Shown one piece after another: positions 36,617 through 45,612 of a stretch of DNA of 64,000 bases. Source of the stretch: DASSUW01 sp963811895 (GTDB lineage: Bacteria; Actinomycetota; Thermoleophilia; Solirubrobacterales; Solirubrobacteraceae); contig CAWETE010000009.1 in assembly GCA_963811895.1 (NCBI GenBank), positions 62,001-126,000 of the forward strand, written 5' to 3'. The notes under the pieces were generated by a model. It was given only the letters and a program-made list of their open reading frames with translations, made no database searches and was not told the DNA's origin. Numbering within the stretch: the first letter of the stretch is position 1; each line of letters starts with the position of its first letter. A program made the position numbers and the translations under genes.

Positions 36617-37614
36617 GCCGTCAGCAGCGCCCTGGCGAAGTCGTCGGCGTCGAAGGGGCGCAGATCCTCGAGCTGCTCGCCGACGCCGATCAGCTTCACG
36701 GGGATGCCGAGCTCGTTGGCGATGGCGAGCGCGATGCCGCCCTTGGCGGTGCCGTCGAGCTTGGTCAGCACGATGCCGGTGACGTCGACCGCCTCGCCGA
36801 ACAGCTTCGCCTGGCGGACGCCGTTCTGGCCGGTCGTGGCATCGACGGTCATCAGCGTCTCGTGCGGCGCGTCGGGCATCTGCTTGGTGATCACGCGGCG
36901 CACCTTGGCCAGCTCCTCCATCAGGTTGTGCTGGGTGTGGAGCCGGCCGGCGGTGTCGATGATCACGACGTCGGCGCCGCGCTCGCGGCCGCGGGCGACG
37001 GCGTCGAAGGCGACGGCGCCGGGGTCGGAGCCCTCGGGGCCCTTGACGATGTCGACGTCCGCTCTCTCGGCCCAGCGCTCGAGCTGCTCGACGGCGGCGG
37101 CGCGGAAGGTGTCGGCGGCGCCGACCACGACCTTCTGGCCGAGCGTGTGGCGCAGGTGCCAGGCGAGCTTGCCGATCGTGGTCGTCTTGCCGGTCCCGTT
37201 GACGCCCACGACGAGGATCACGGCCGGGTCGGGCCGGATGTCGATCGTGTCGTCGCCGGTGCGCGCGAGGTCGGCGAGCAGCTCCGCCAGGCGCGTGGTG
37301 AGCGCCTCGCCGCCGACCAGCTCGCCCTCCTCGGCTTCTCGCTCGAGCTTCTCGACCACCTCGGCGGTGGTGCGGGCGCCGACGTCGGCGTAGATCAGCG
37401 CCTCCTCGAGCCGCTCCCAGGTCGCCTCGTCGAGGTCGCCCTCGAACAGCGTCGCCTGGACCTCGGCGGCCAGCGCCTCGCGCGTCTTGCGCATCGACTC
37501 GCGCAGGCGGCCGAAGAAGCCGCGGCGGCGCTCCTCGCCCTCGCCCGGGTCGGGCGCGTCCTCCTCGAAGGAGCGGCCGTCGGTGACGAACAGGTGATGC
37601 CAGTCACGGGCCAC
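36613..37614 (-). CDS. ftsY: Signal recognition particle receptor FtsY
   Basis: 333 residues from GTG at 37614. A short acidic A domain (1-35) precedes the N domain and the G domain with GVNGTGKTTTIGKLAWHL (near 138), AADTFRAAAVEQLERWAER, DTAGRLHTQHNLMEEL and LTKLDGTAKGG. The truncated A domain is typical of actinobacteria. It docks Ffh-bound ribosomes to the membrane. Followed by the dipeptidase gene with an ATGA overlap; upstream is the divergent GNAT gene. Confidence 0.95.
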   Translation of the reverse strand: MARDWHHLFVTDGRSFEEDAPDPGEGEERRRGFFGRLRESMRKTREALAAEVQATLFEGDLDEATWERLEEALIYADVGARTTAEVVEKLEREAEEGELVGGEALTTRLAELLADLARTGDDTIDIRPDPAVILVVGVNGTGKTTTIGKLAWHLRHTLGQKVVVGAADTFRAAAVEQLERWAERADVDIVKGPEGSDPGAVAFDAVARGRERGADVVIIDTAGRLHTQHNLMEELAKVRRVITKQMPDAPHETLMTVDATTGQNGVRQAKLFGEAVDVTGIVLTKLDGTAKGGIALAIANELGIPVKLIGVGEQLEDLRPFDADDFARALLTA

Positions 37615-37670
37615 GGGGCGGGCAGGATAGCCGCGGGAATAACGGCAGCGCCGCGGCGTCCTTGGTGGCC

Positions 37671-38015
37671 ATGACCGAGATGGACTTCGAGCTCGTCCCG
37701 CCGCACGGCGCCTTCGTGGTGATCCGGAACGGCGAGGAGACGATGGCGGGCGGCGCGCTGCGCCGGCTCTCCGACGGGGTCGGCGAGATCGAGCGCATGT
37801 GGACGGCGCCGCAGGCCCGCGGCCGCGGCTACGCCCGGCGCGTGCTGGCCGTCCTGGAGGCGACCGCGATGGACTACGGCTACCGGACGCTCCAGCTCAA
37901 GGCGGCGACGCTGCAGGTCGCCGCGATCGCCCTGTACCGGTCCGTCGGCTACGAGCCGATCGAGACCCAGGGGCTGGCCGGCGACTTCGTCTTCTTCGCG
38001 AAGCGCCTCAGCTGA
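37671..38015 (+). CDS. GNAT acetyltransferase, N-terminally short
   Basis: 114 residues from ATG at 37671 (TTG at 37662 would add three). The acetyl-CoA loop ARGRGYARRVLAVLE and the C-terminal YRSVGYEPIET are present. It is clearly similar to the GNAT at 38899 (PPHGAFVVI / PPDGAFVIL; RMWTAPQARGRGYARRVL / RMFVEPAARGRGHGRRVL), but lacks the first 40 or so residues (strand 1 and helices 1-2). It may be a truncated paralogue or a reduced domain. Its 3' end overlaps the LLM gene by 8 bases. Confidence 0.8.
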   Translation: MTEMDFELVPPHGAFVVIRNGEETMAGGALRRLSDGVGEIERMWTAPQARGRGYARRVLAVLEATAMDYGYRTLQLKAATLQVAAIALYRSVGYEPIETQGLAGDFVFFAKRLS

Positions 38016-38880
38016 CGGCCGGGATCAGCTCGCGGCCGATCAGCTCGACGGCTTCGAGGTCGTCGTGCTGCAGGTGCTGGAGCATGACGCGATCGACGCC
38101 GGCCGCTTCCAGCGCCTTGAGCTGCGCGGCCATCTCGTCGAGCGAGCCGACGATCCACGCCGGATGGTGGTCGGCCGGGTCGCCGTCGATGGCGAAGCTC
38201 GTCATCAGCGAGAAGCGGATCGGGTCGCGGCCCGCCTCCGCGCAGGCGGCGGCCACGCGCTCGCGCCGCTCGCGGCACTCCTCCAGCGTCGCGTAGACGG
38301 TGTTGTACTCGTCGGCCCAGCGGGCGGCGAGGGCGACGCCGCGGGGCTTGGCGCTGCCGCCGGCGATCAGCGGCGGATGCGGGTCCTGGACCGGCCTGGG
38401 CAGCGGATCGGCGTGCTGGAGCCGGTAGTGCTCGCCCCGGAAGTCGAACGGCCCCTCGGTCCACGAGCGGTGGACGATCTCCATCTGCTCGGCCAGGCGG
38501 TCGAAGCGCTCGCGCGTGCTGTCGAACGGGAAGCCGAAGGCCGCGTGCTCGCCCTCGTGCCAGCCGGCGCCGAGGCCGAGCTCGACGCGCCCGCCCGACA
38601 CGTGGTCGGCGGTGACGACCTCGCGGGCGAGCACCGACGGGTGGCGGAAGGTGGCGGGTGAGACCAGCGTGCCGAGCCGGATGGTGCTGGTGAGGGCGGC
38701 CAGGGCGTTGACGGTCGCCCAGGCGTCGAGCGAGCCGTTGCCGGGGACGTCGTCCAGCGACATGTAGTGGTCAGAGCGGAACAGGGCCTCGAAGCCGGCG
38801 GCCTCGGCGGTGGTCGCGAGGGCGCGCCACTGGTCCCAGGTGACGCCCTCCTGCCCCTCGATCATCAGGCACACACGCAT
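38008..38880 (-). CDS. LLM-class (probably F420-dependent) oxidoreductase
   Basis: 290 residues with the luciferase-like TIM barrel. Features are FRSDHYMSL near 34, TSTIRLGTLVSPATFRHP near 64, GGRVELGLGAGWHEGEHAAF near 94 and HPPLIAGGSAKPRGVALAAR. The GAGW-x-EGEH block is typical of F420-binding LLM proteins in actinobacteria. Substrate not predictable. The gene is flanked on both sides by plus-strand GNAT paralogues; its ATG (38880) is 18 bases from the divergent GNAT start at 38899. Confidence 0.9.
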   Translation of the reverse strand: MRVCLMIEGQEGVTWDQWRALATTAEAAGFEALFRSDHYMSLDDVPGNGSLDAWATVNALAALTSTIRLGTLVSPATFRHPSVLAREVVTADHVSGGRVELGLGAGWHEGEHAAFGFPFDSTRERFDRLAEQMEIVHRSWTEGPFDFRGEHYRLQHADPLPRPVQDPHPPLIAGGSAKPRGVALAARWADEYNTVYATLEECRERRERVAAACAEAGRDPIRFSLMTSFAIDGDPADHHPAWIVGSLDEMAAQLKALEAAGVDRVMLQHLQHDDLEAVELIGRELIPAVS

Positions 38881-38898
38881 GTACGGGACAATAGGCCG

Positions 38899-39357
38899 AT
38901 GGTCGAAGTGCGGCGGGTGCGCGGCGACGATCCCGAGGCGCGCGCGCTGGTGGCCGCGATGGAGGCGTGGGTGACCGAGAACTTCGGTCCCACGACGCCC
39001 GACCGCACCTCGACGGTCACGTTGGACGAGATGGCGCCTCCCGACGGCGCCTTTGTGATCCTGTACGAGGACGGCGAGCCGGTCGCCGGCGGCGGCCTGC
39101 GGCGCCTGGAGAACGACGTGGCGGAGATCAAGCGGATGTTCGTGGAGCCGGCGGCGCGCGGCCGCGGGCACGGGCGGCGGGTGCTCTCCGAGCTCGAGGC
39201 GGTGGCGGTCGAGCTCGGCTATCGCCGGCTGCGGCTCGACACGGCGCAGTCGATGACCACCGCGATCGCCCTGTATCGCGGGGCCGGCTACCGCGACATC
39301 CCCGACTACAACGGCAACAGCTACGCCTCGTACTGGGGCGAGAAGGCGCTGCCGTGA
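38899..39357 (+). CDS. GNAT acetyltransferase
   Basis: 152 residues, a complete single GNAT domain. Opens MVEVRRVRGDDPEARALVAA, CoA-binding loop AARGRGHGRRVLSELEAVAV, and ends YRGAGYRDIPDYNGNSYASY. The acceptor is unknown. Longer paralogue of the GNAT at 37671. Its stop TGA overlaps GTG of the transglutaminase-like gene (GTGA), so the two are probably co-translated. Confidence 0.9.
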   Translation: MVEVRRVRGDDPEARALVAAMEAWVTENFGPTTPDRTSTVTLDEMAPPDGAFVILYEDGEPVAGGGLRRLENDVAEIKRMFVEPAARGRGHGRRVLSELEAVAVELGYRRLRLDTAQSMTTAIALYRGAGYRDIPDYNGNSYASYWGEKALP

Positions 39358-40308
39358 GGCACCTGGCGCTGCGCCCGGCGCGGACCGTCCGCCGAGCGGA
39401 TCCTGATCGACGGCCCCGGGCGCTCTCCGCCTGCGCACGGCTCGCCGCGCGCGTTCCTGCGCGCGACCCCGATGGTGCCGACGGACGGCGACATCGCCTC
39501 GTCGGCGCGGCAGGTCCTTTCGGCACGGGAGGCCGACTCCGACGCTCTGGTGCGTGCGCGGGCGTTCTTCGACGAGCTCGTCGAGGGCGGCTACCGATAC
39601 GTCTACCCGCCGGCCGAGCGCGGCGCCGCCGCGATGCTGCGCGACCGCCGCGGCGACTGCGGCGAGTTCTCCTCCCTGTTCGCGGCCTGGTGCCGGAGCG
39701 CGGGCATCCCGGCCCGGATCGTCTACGGGACCTGGGCGCGCGGGCGGATGAGCGCGCACGCCTGGAACGAGTTCTGGCTCGAGGGCGTCGGCTGGGTGCC
39801 GGTCGACGCGAGCCTCGGCTGGGCGATGCGCCACCGCCCGTGGAACTGGCTCGGCCAGGGGCTGCCGCTGCGACCGGAGGCGTACTTCGCGCGGCTCGAC
39901 GGGGCGCGGATCGGGTTCTCGTACGGCCCGGACGTCGAGCCGGCGCCGGCGTTCGCGCCGGTCTCGGTCGAGGGCGGGACGGAGCTGCGGGTCGCCGGGC
40001 GCGACCTGACGTGGGGCGTCGAGACGCTGGACGGAGGGCTGCCGTATCTGCAGCCCGCGTATCCGCGGTTCACGTCGCCGCCGGTGCGGCGGCAGGATCT
40101 GCTGGGGCGCTGGCGGGTGGCGGAGCTGGGGGCGGTTGGCGCTTTGGTGCGGGTGCGGAACGTCTCGTTCGTCGTGTTCGCGCTCGCCGCTGCCGCGTCG
40201 GTGGTCGTCGACTTCGCGTACGTCGCGGTGTTCGCGGCCCTCGTGGTGTTCGTGCCGGCGGCGATCGGCGTGGAGGTGCTGCGGCGCCGGCGAACTGCGG
40301 CTGGGTAG
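39354..40308 (+). CDS. Transglutaminase-like domain protein with C-terminal membrane segments, frameshift near start
   Basis: From about 39395 to 40308 the frame reads GSPRAFLRATPMVPTDGDIA, RRGDCGEFSSLFAAWCRS (Cys nucleophile), SAHAWNEFWLEG (His) and GWVPVDASLGW (Asp), a full transglutaminase-type triad. Two membrane helices (VSFVVFALAAAASVVVDFAY and on) end the protein. There is no ATG/GTG/TTG in this frame before 39472, where homology already started. A coupled GTG at 39354 reads RHLALRPARTVR one frame off, so a single-base change near 39390 is likely. The last codons, TAAG-stop, come from a repeat arm. Confidence 0.72.
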
Positions 40309-40461
40309 GGAAGCGAGGGTTTCAGCCGCGACGGTCTGCCGTGGGGCGTGTGCACGGTATGCGTGCATGGTCGACTTTGGGTCGGGTATGCGACCCGAAA
40401 GTCGCGGAACGACGCCGCGGCCCACACCCTCGCCGCCCTACCCAGCCGCAGTTGACGTTCG
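40291..40461. repeat. Composite inverted-repeat element, copy 2 (supplies stop codons to both neighbours)
   Basis: Left arm CGAACTGCGGCTGGGTAGGG (40291-40310), right arm the complement of CGAACGTCAACTGCGG and CTGGGTAGGG (ends 40461). Inner hairpins: TGCACG/CGTGCA (40351-40367) and CGACTTTGGGTCG / CGACCCGAAAGTCG (40372-40404). Both convergent genes run into the element and stop at the TAG inside GGGTAGGG, so their C-termini read TAAG and STAAG. The element therefore defines both protein ends. Confidence 0.85.
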
Positions 40462-41433
40462 CAGGCCGAGCCGCTCCGCCTCGCTCTCCACGGCGTCCCG
40501 CATCGCCCGCGTCACACGTCCCAACGGCGCGAGCTCGATCCCGCCGCGGCCGCGCCGCCACGTGGCGAACACACGCCCGTCGGCGATCGCGACGGCGCGG
40601 ATGATGCCGCCGCGCAGCACCTCGCCCGCATGCCGCTCCGGCAGCACGAGCTCGCGCGACGCCCACCCGAGCAGCCACTCGTCGAAGGCCGGCAGCAGCC
40701 GCACCGGTCCCTCGTCCGGCTCACCGGCCGGCGGCTCCGGGTCCTGCCAGGCGCGGCGGACGTCGGCGGCGGGCAGGCCGGACCAGGCCGCGAAGTCCTC
40801 GGCGCTCGCCGGGGCGTGGGCGGCGGCGTAGCGGCGGGCGAGCTCGGCGACGGCGGCGTCGCGGTCCGGCAGCGGGCCGGGGTCGAAGGCGCCGTAGAGC
40901 TCCTCGCGGCCGCGGACGCCGACCTCGATCAGCACGCCGGCGAGCGCCGCGCGCCGCACGACGTGGATCGGCGCCTGGCCCTCGGCGTCGACCGGGACGC
41001 CGCGCTCGCGCAGCCGCGCGGCCAGCTCGTGGCGCGTGAGCGGGCCCTCGTCGGCGAGGACGGCGGCGGCCTCGGCGGTGCTGCGCTCGGCGAGCTCCGG
41101 CGGGAGGCCGAGCTGCGTGAGCCGGCGCTGCCCGCGGGCCAGGTGCAGCGGCGCGAAGACCGCCAGCATCAGCGGCACGTCGTCGGCCGCGATCAGGTGC
41201 GACGTCCCGCGCATCGCCCACGTGCGGGCGATCCCCGCGCCGAACGTTCCCGCGGGAACGTCTGCGCGCTCGTCATCGATCCCGCCGCGGACCGAGACCG
41301 CGAGTCGTGCGGCGGCGCGGTCCTGGGCCTGGATGCCGACGAGCTGCCGGACCACGTCGGCGGGAGCGGCGGGCTCCGCGCCCGCGAGCCGCTGGGCGTG
41401 GAGGCGGTGGCGGCGGGCCGCGTGGGCCGTCAG
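40438..41433 (-). CDS. Winged-helix protein of the HTH_42/AlkZ (YcaQ-like) family
   Basis: About 331 residues. The N-terminal part has VRQLVGIQAQDRAAARLAV, where QAQ matches the QxQ catalytic motif of AlkZ-type interstrand-crosslink DNA glycosylases; GTSHLIAADDVPLML and the C-terminal LLPAFDEWLLGW and IADGRVFATWRRGRGG fit the family. Substrate could be a crosslinked or alkylated base (family knowledge, unproven here). The start is best placed at CTG 41433, which overlaps the smc stop as CTGA. The last residues STAAG come from the repeat element. Confidence 0.8.
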   Translation of the reverse strand: MTAHAARRHRLHAQRLAGAEPAAPADVVRQLVGIQAQDRAAARLAVSVRGGIDDERADVPAGTFGAGIARTWAMRGTSHLIAADDVPLMLAVFAPLHLARGQRRLTQLGLPPELAERSTAEAAAVLADEGPLTRHELAARLRERGVPVDAEGQAPIHVVRRAALAGVLIEVGVRGREELYGAFDPGPLPDRDAAVAELARRYAAAHAPASAEDFAAWSGLPAADVRRAWQDPEPPAGEPDEGPVRLLPAFDEWLLGWASRELVLPERHAGEVLRGGIIRAVAIADGRVFATWRRGRGGIELAPLGRVTRAMRDAVESEAERLGLRTSTAAG

Positions 41434-44400
41434 GCCACGCGCTCCTCCTCGCCGTCGCGCGGCAGCCGGCGCGAGACGACCTTCGAGACGCCGTTGCCCG
41501 CCATCGAGACGCCGTACAGGCAGTCGGCGGCCTCCATCGTGCGCTTCTGGTGCGTGACGACGATGAACTGCGCGCGGCCGGCGAAGCGGCGCAGGAGGGT
41601 GAGGAAGCGGTCGATGTTGAGGTCGTCGAGCGCGGCCTCGACCTCGTCGAGGATGTAGAACGGGCACGGCCGGGCGAGGAAGACGGCGAACAGGAACGCG
41701 AGCGCGGTCAGCGACTTCTCGCCGCCGGACAGCAGCGTCAGGCGCTTGGTCGACTTGCCGGCCGGGGTGATCTCGATCTCGACGCCGGTGTCGTCGTCCT
41801 CGTCCTGCTCCTCGGCCTCCGCGGCGGCCTCTTCGTCGGACGGGGCGTCCTCGCCGCCGAGCACGGGGCGCGGCCCGGTGTCCTCGCGCACCAGACGCAG
41901 CCGGCCGCGGCCGCCGGGGAAGAGCTGCTCGGCGACCTCCTCGAAGTTCTTGGCGGCGGCCTCGAAGGTCTGCTCGAAGGCCTCGCGGATGCGGCGGTCG
42001 GTGTCGCGGATCAGGCCCTCGAGCTCGCGCATCGCGGTCTCGAGGTCCTCGCGCTGGCTCTCGAGCTCCTCGACGTGGGCGACCGCCTCGTCGTACTCGC
42101 GCTTGGCGAGCGGGTTGACGGGGCCGAGCTGCTCGCGGCGCCGGCGCAGGCGCTCGATCCGGCCCTCGAGGTCGGCGCGCGCGGTCTCGTCGAGCGGCTC
42201 CTCGGCGGCCTCGGCCTCGAGGCCGAGCTTGACCGCCAGCCGGCCGAGCTCGCGGTTGGCGTCGGCGGCGCGGTCGCGTGCCTGCTGGGCGCGCACCTCG
42301 CCGCGCGTGACCTCCTCGCCGCGCTCCTTGAGCCGCGCCTGCACCTGCGACTCCTGCGCGGCGAAGGCTCGCAGCTCGCCGGCCAGCCGCTCGCCGGCCT
42401 CGCGGTCGGCCTGCAGCTCGGCCTCGAGCACCTCGAGCCGCGTGCCCACCGCCGCCGCGGCCTCGGCGAGCGCCTCGGCGAGCCGCTCGGCCGCGGGGCG
42501 CAGCACGTCGTCGCGCGCCAGCCGCTCGCTCTCGGCGGCGATCCGGCGCTCGCGCTCGACGCGTTCGCGCTCGGCGCGCTCGATCAGGCGCCGCTCGCTG
42601 GCGAGCGCGGACTCGAGCTGCGTGCGCCGCTCGGCGGCCGGGCCCTCGTCGGGCGCGGTCCGGCGCTGCTCGATCACCCAGCCGGTGTGGCGCTCGGCCT
42701 CGGCCGCCTCGTCGCGCTCGCGGGCGGCCGCGCGGGCCGCATGGTCGGCCTCGTCGCGGGCGGCGTCGGCGGCCTCGACCGTCCGCGAGGTCTCCTCGAC
42801 CTTCGCGAGCGCGGCCTGCTCGGCCTGCGCCGCGCGCTCGACCTCGGCGACGAGCGAGTCGCGCCGGTTGCGCTCGGACAGCACGTGGTCCTCGCCGCCG
42901 GCGGGCACCTGCCGCAGCTCGCGGGTGGCAGGCGACCAAACACGCCCGTCGCGCGTGACGGCGACGCCGGCGAAGCCGGGCGCGAGGACATCGAAGGAGT
43001 CCACGACCCACACGTCAGCGAGGAGCGCGGCCGCGAGCCGGCCATCGGCGCCGACGCGGATGTGGGCGAGGAGGAGCTCGGCGCCGGGGGTGGGCGGGCG
43101 CGACGCGTCGCCGGCCGGCGCGGCCGCGGGCGACGAGCCGGGCGCGGCGTCGGGCACGATCAGCGCCGCGCCGCCGTCACTCCCCGCGCGGTCGAGCAGC
43201 CGCGCGCCCTCGGCGAGATCGCCGGCCACGGCGGCTCGCAGGCGCGGGCCGAGCGCGGCGGCGAGAGCGAGCTCGTAGCCCGGCTCGGCGCCGAGGTCGT
43301 CGGCCAGCGCGGGCGCGCCGCCGGGCGCCCCCGCCTGGGTGCGCAGGAACTGGTTGAGCTTGGCCAGCTCGGCGCCGGTGCGGGCGGCCTCGCGGCGCGC
43401 GGCGTCGGCGGCCGTGTCGGCCTCGCGGCGGACCGCCCGCGCGGCGTCGGCGGCGACGTCGGCCTCGCGGCGGCGCTCGGCGGCCGCGGCGGCAGCCTGG
43501 GCGAGCTGCTCGAGCTTGCCGGCGAAGTCCGCTCGCCGCTGCTCGAGCTCGGCGAGCTCGCGCTCGAGCCGCTCGCGGCGGTCCTCGGCCAGCTCGGCCA
43601 GCTCCGCCTCGAGCGCGGCGATCCGCTCGACGGCGCCGTCGTCGGCGCGGTCGCCCTCGGCCTCGGCCGCGAGCGCGGCGAGCAGCGCGCGCCGCCGGCC
43701 GGCACGCGCCTCGAGCTCGGCGGCGGACTCGCGGGCGCGCTCCTCGCGCAGGCCGATCCGCTCGTGCGCCGAGCGCGCCGCGTAGAAGCGGTTCGCCAAC
43801 CCCTCGCGTTCATTCCCGCGCGAGGCCAGCGCGTTCTCCGCCTGCTCGCGCTTGGCCGCCACCGCGTGCAGCTCGGCCTCGGTCTCCTCCGCGGCGGCGC
43901 GCGCGGCCGCCACCGCCGCCTCGGCGCCGCGCAACGCCTCACCGGCGCCCCGCACGTCCTCGCGGGCGAGCGCCCACAGCGCCTCGTCGGTCTGCCGCTC
44001 GAGCCGCTCGTGCAGCTCGGCCGCCTCCGCCTGCCGCTTCAACGGCCGCAGCCGCGTGCGCGCCTCGCGCTCGACGTCCAAAGCACGGTCCAGGTTGTCC
44101 TGCGTGCGGGCGAGCTTGAGCTGCGCGCGGCGGCGCCGCTTGCGGTGCTTGCCGAGCCCGGCCGCCTCCTCGATCAGCATCCGCCGGTCGCGCGGCTTGG
44201 AGGTCACGATCGCCTCCACGCGGCCCTGCGAGACGACCGAGTGCATCTCCTTGCCCAGCCCGGTGTCGGACAGCAGCTCGAGCACGTCGGTCAGCCGGCA
44301 GCGCGCCCCGTTGACGCGGTACTCGCCCTCGCCCGCGCGGTTCAGCCGCCGCACGATCGAGATCTCCCCGGCCGGCAGGTCGACCGCGCCGGTCGCGTTG

Positions 44401-44654
44401 TCGAGCACCACCTCGACCTCGGCCTCGGACCGCGCCTGCACGCCGTGGGCGCCGGCGAAGATCACGTCCTGCATCGACTGCCCGCGCACGGCGAGCGGCG
44501 ACTGCTCGCCCATCGCCCACAGCACCGCGTCGGTGATGTTCGACTTGCCGGAGCCGTTGGGCCCGACGACCACCGACACGCCGGGCGAGAAGTCCAGCCG
44601 CGTGCGGTCCGGGAACGACTTGAAGCCCTTGAGGGTGATCGACCTCAGATGCAC
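41430..44654 (-). CDS. smc: Chromosome segregation protein SMC
   Basis: 1074 residues from GTG at 44654. Walker A VVVGPNGSGKSNITDAVLWA near 30, Q-loop region, two long coiled coils separated by a hinge around residues 440-560, then signature LLSGGEKSLTALAFLFAVF and Walker B PFYILDEVEAALDDLN. About 100 residues shorter than many bacterial SMCs, mostly in the coils, but every ATPase element is present. It compacts and segregates the chromosome with ScpA/ScpB, which are not in the window. Order rnc-smc is canonical. Confidence 0.95.
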   Translation of the reverse strand: MHLRSITLKGFKSFPDRTRLDFSPGVSVVVGPNGSGKSNITDAVLWAMGEQSPLAVRGQSMQDVIFAGAHGVQARSEAEVEVVLDNATGAVDLPAGEISIVRRLNRAGEGEYRVNGARCRLTDVLELLSDTGLGKEMHSVVSQGRVEAIVTSKPRDRRMLIEEAAGLGKHRKRRRRAQLKLARTQDNLDRALDVEREARTRLRPLKRQAEAAELHERLERQTDEALWALAREDVRGAGEALRGAEAAVAAARAAAEETEAELHAVAAKREQAENALASRGNEREGLANRFYAARSAHERIGLREERARESAAELEARAGRRRALLAALAAEAEGDRADDGAVERIAALEAELAELAEDRRERLERELAELEQRRADFAGKLEQLAQAAAAAAERRREADVAADAARAVRREADTAADAARREAARTGAELAKLNQFLRTQAGAPGGAPALADDLGAEPGYELALAAALGPRLRAAVAGDLAEGARLLDRAGSDGGAALIVPDAAPGSSPAAAPAGDASRPPTPGAELLLAHIRVGADGRLAAALLADVWVVDSFDVLAPGFAGVAVTRDGRVWSPATRELRQVPAGGEDHVLSERNRRDSLVAEVERAAQAEQAALAKVEETSRTVEAADAARDEADHAARAAARERDEAAEAERHTGWVIEQRRTAPDEGPAAERRTQLESALASERRLIERAERERVERERRIAAESERLARDDVLRPAAERLAEALAEAAAAVGTRLEVLEAELQADREAGERLAGELRAFAAQESQVQARLKERGEEVTRGEVRAQQARDRAADANRELGRLAVKLGLEAEAAEEPLDETARADLEGRIERLRRRREQLGPVNPLAKREYDEAVAHVEELESQREDLETAMRELEGLIRDTDRRIREAFEQTFEAAAKNFEEVAEQLFPGGRGRLRLVREDTGPRPVLGGEDAPSDEEAAAEAEEQDEDDDTGVEIEITPAGKSTKRLTLLSGGEKSLTALAFLFAVFLARPCPFYILDEVEAALDDLNIDRFLTLLRRFAGRAQFIVVTHQKRTMEAADCLYGVSMAGNGVSKVVSRRLPRDGEEERVA

Positions 44655-44655
44655 G

Positions 44656-45303
44656 TCAGGCCTCCAGGCCGTCCAGTGCCGTCTCGGCCGCCGCCTGCTC
44701 GGCCTCCTTCTTCGAGCGGCCGGCGCCGCGCGCCAGCTCCTCGCCCTCCACCATCGCGGCCACCTCGAAGCGCCGCTCGTGCGGCGGGCCCTCCTCGGCC
44801 GTCACGTCGTAGATCACGACCGCGCCGCGGCGCGCCAGGCGCTCCTGCAGCGCGGACTTGAAGTCGGCCGGCCGCTCGAGCGACTGCTCGATCTCCGGCG
44901 CGAAGGCCTCGACCACGGCCTCGGCGGTCCGCTCGTAGCCGAACTCCAGGTAGCAGGCCCCGATCACGGCCTCGACGACCGAGGCCAGCACCCGCTCGGT
45001 CTGCGCCAGCGCCTCGGTGGCCGGCCCCGCGAACTCGTCCGGCGCCGCGGTCCGCAGCCGCTCCGGGATGCCGAGCCGATCCGCCACCGCGCGGCACGAG
45101 CGGCCCGACACGGCCTGCGCGCGGATCTTGGTCAGCCGCCCGGCTCCGTAGCTCTCGAGCCGCGGGAAGAGGTGCGTGGTGACGGCCAGGCCGAGCACCG
45201 AGTCGCCCAGGAAGGCGAGGCGCTCGTAGGCGTCGCCGCGCTCCTCCACCCACGACGCGTGCGTGACCGCCTGCCGGGCGAGATCGTCCGGCAGCTGTTC
45301 CAC
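44656..45303 (-). CDS. rnc: Ribonuclease III
   Basis: 215 residues from GTG at 45303. Endonuclease domain with YERLAFLGDSVLGLAV (signature, catalytic Asp/Glu) and VVEAVIGACYLEFGYE; C-terminal dsRNA-binding domain with ADFKSALQERLARRG and GAGRSKKEAEQAAAETAL. Processes rRNA precursors. The upstream frame is open for eight further codons, so a slightly earlier non-ATG start is possible. Located between acpP and smc as in most Gram-positives. Confidence 0.94.
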   Translation of the reverse strand: MEQLPDDLARQAVTHASWVEERGDAYERLAFLGDSVLGLAVTTHLFPRLESYGAGRLTKIRAQAVSGRSCRAVADRLGIPERLRTAAPDEFAGPATEALAQTERVLASVVEAVIGACYLEFGYERTAEAVVEAFAPEIEQSLERPADFKSALQERLARRGAVVIYDVTAEEGPPHERRFEVAAMVEGEELARGAGRSKKEAEQAAAETALDGLEA

Positions 45304-45327
45304 CAGGTCGTGGAGCTGGCGCAGCGG

Positions 45328-45612
45328 TCAGGATCCCGGCTCGCGGTCGACGGCGCCGCCCGCGGGCGCGGACGGTGGGTGGGCGAGCACGAAGTCGACC
45401 GCGGCGCCCACGGTCTGGATCCGCGCAGCCTCCTCATCGGACATCTTGATCCCGTAGGTGTCCTCGAGCTCCTGCACCAGCGTGTAGAGGTCCAGTGAGT
45501 CGGCCGACAGGTCCTCGCGGAAGTGCGTGGACTCCGTGATCCGCGCCGGGTCGAGCTGCAGCTCGTCGGCCAGGTGGGCACGGATCAACTCGAGGACTTC
45601 CTCTCGCGTCAC
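45328..45612 (-). CDS. acpP: Acyl carrier protein
   Basis: 94 residues. The phosphopantetheine Ser is in EDLSADSLDLYTLVQELEDT; helix III follows (MSDEEAARIQTVGAAVDFVL). A 19-residue tail rich in Ala, Pro and Gly extends beyond the usual end. Carries acyl intermediates in fatty-acid synthesis. Its ATG overlaps the plsX stop, and rnc follows, so plsX-acpP-rnc-smc are coupled. Confidence 0.94.
   Translation of the reverse strand: MTREEVLELIRAHLADELQLDPARITESTHFREDLSADSLDLYTLVQELEDTYGIKMSDEEAARIQTVGAAVDFVLAHPPSAPAGGAVDREPGS

Noticed and set aside
41244..41261. Perfect 18-bp palindrome ACGTTCCCGCGGGAACGT.
   Set aside because: It lies inside the winged-helix coding sequence with no promoter context; chance palindromes built of CG-rich codons are expected in such DNA.
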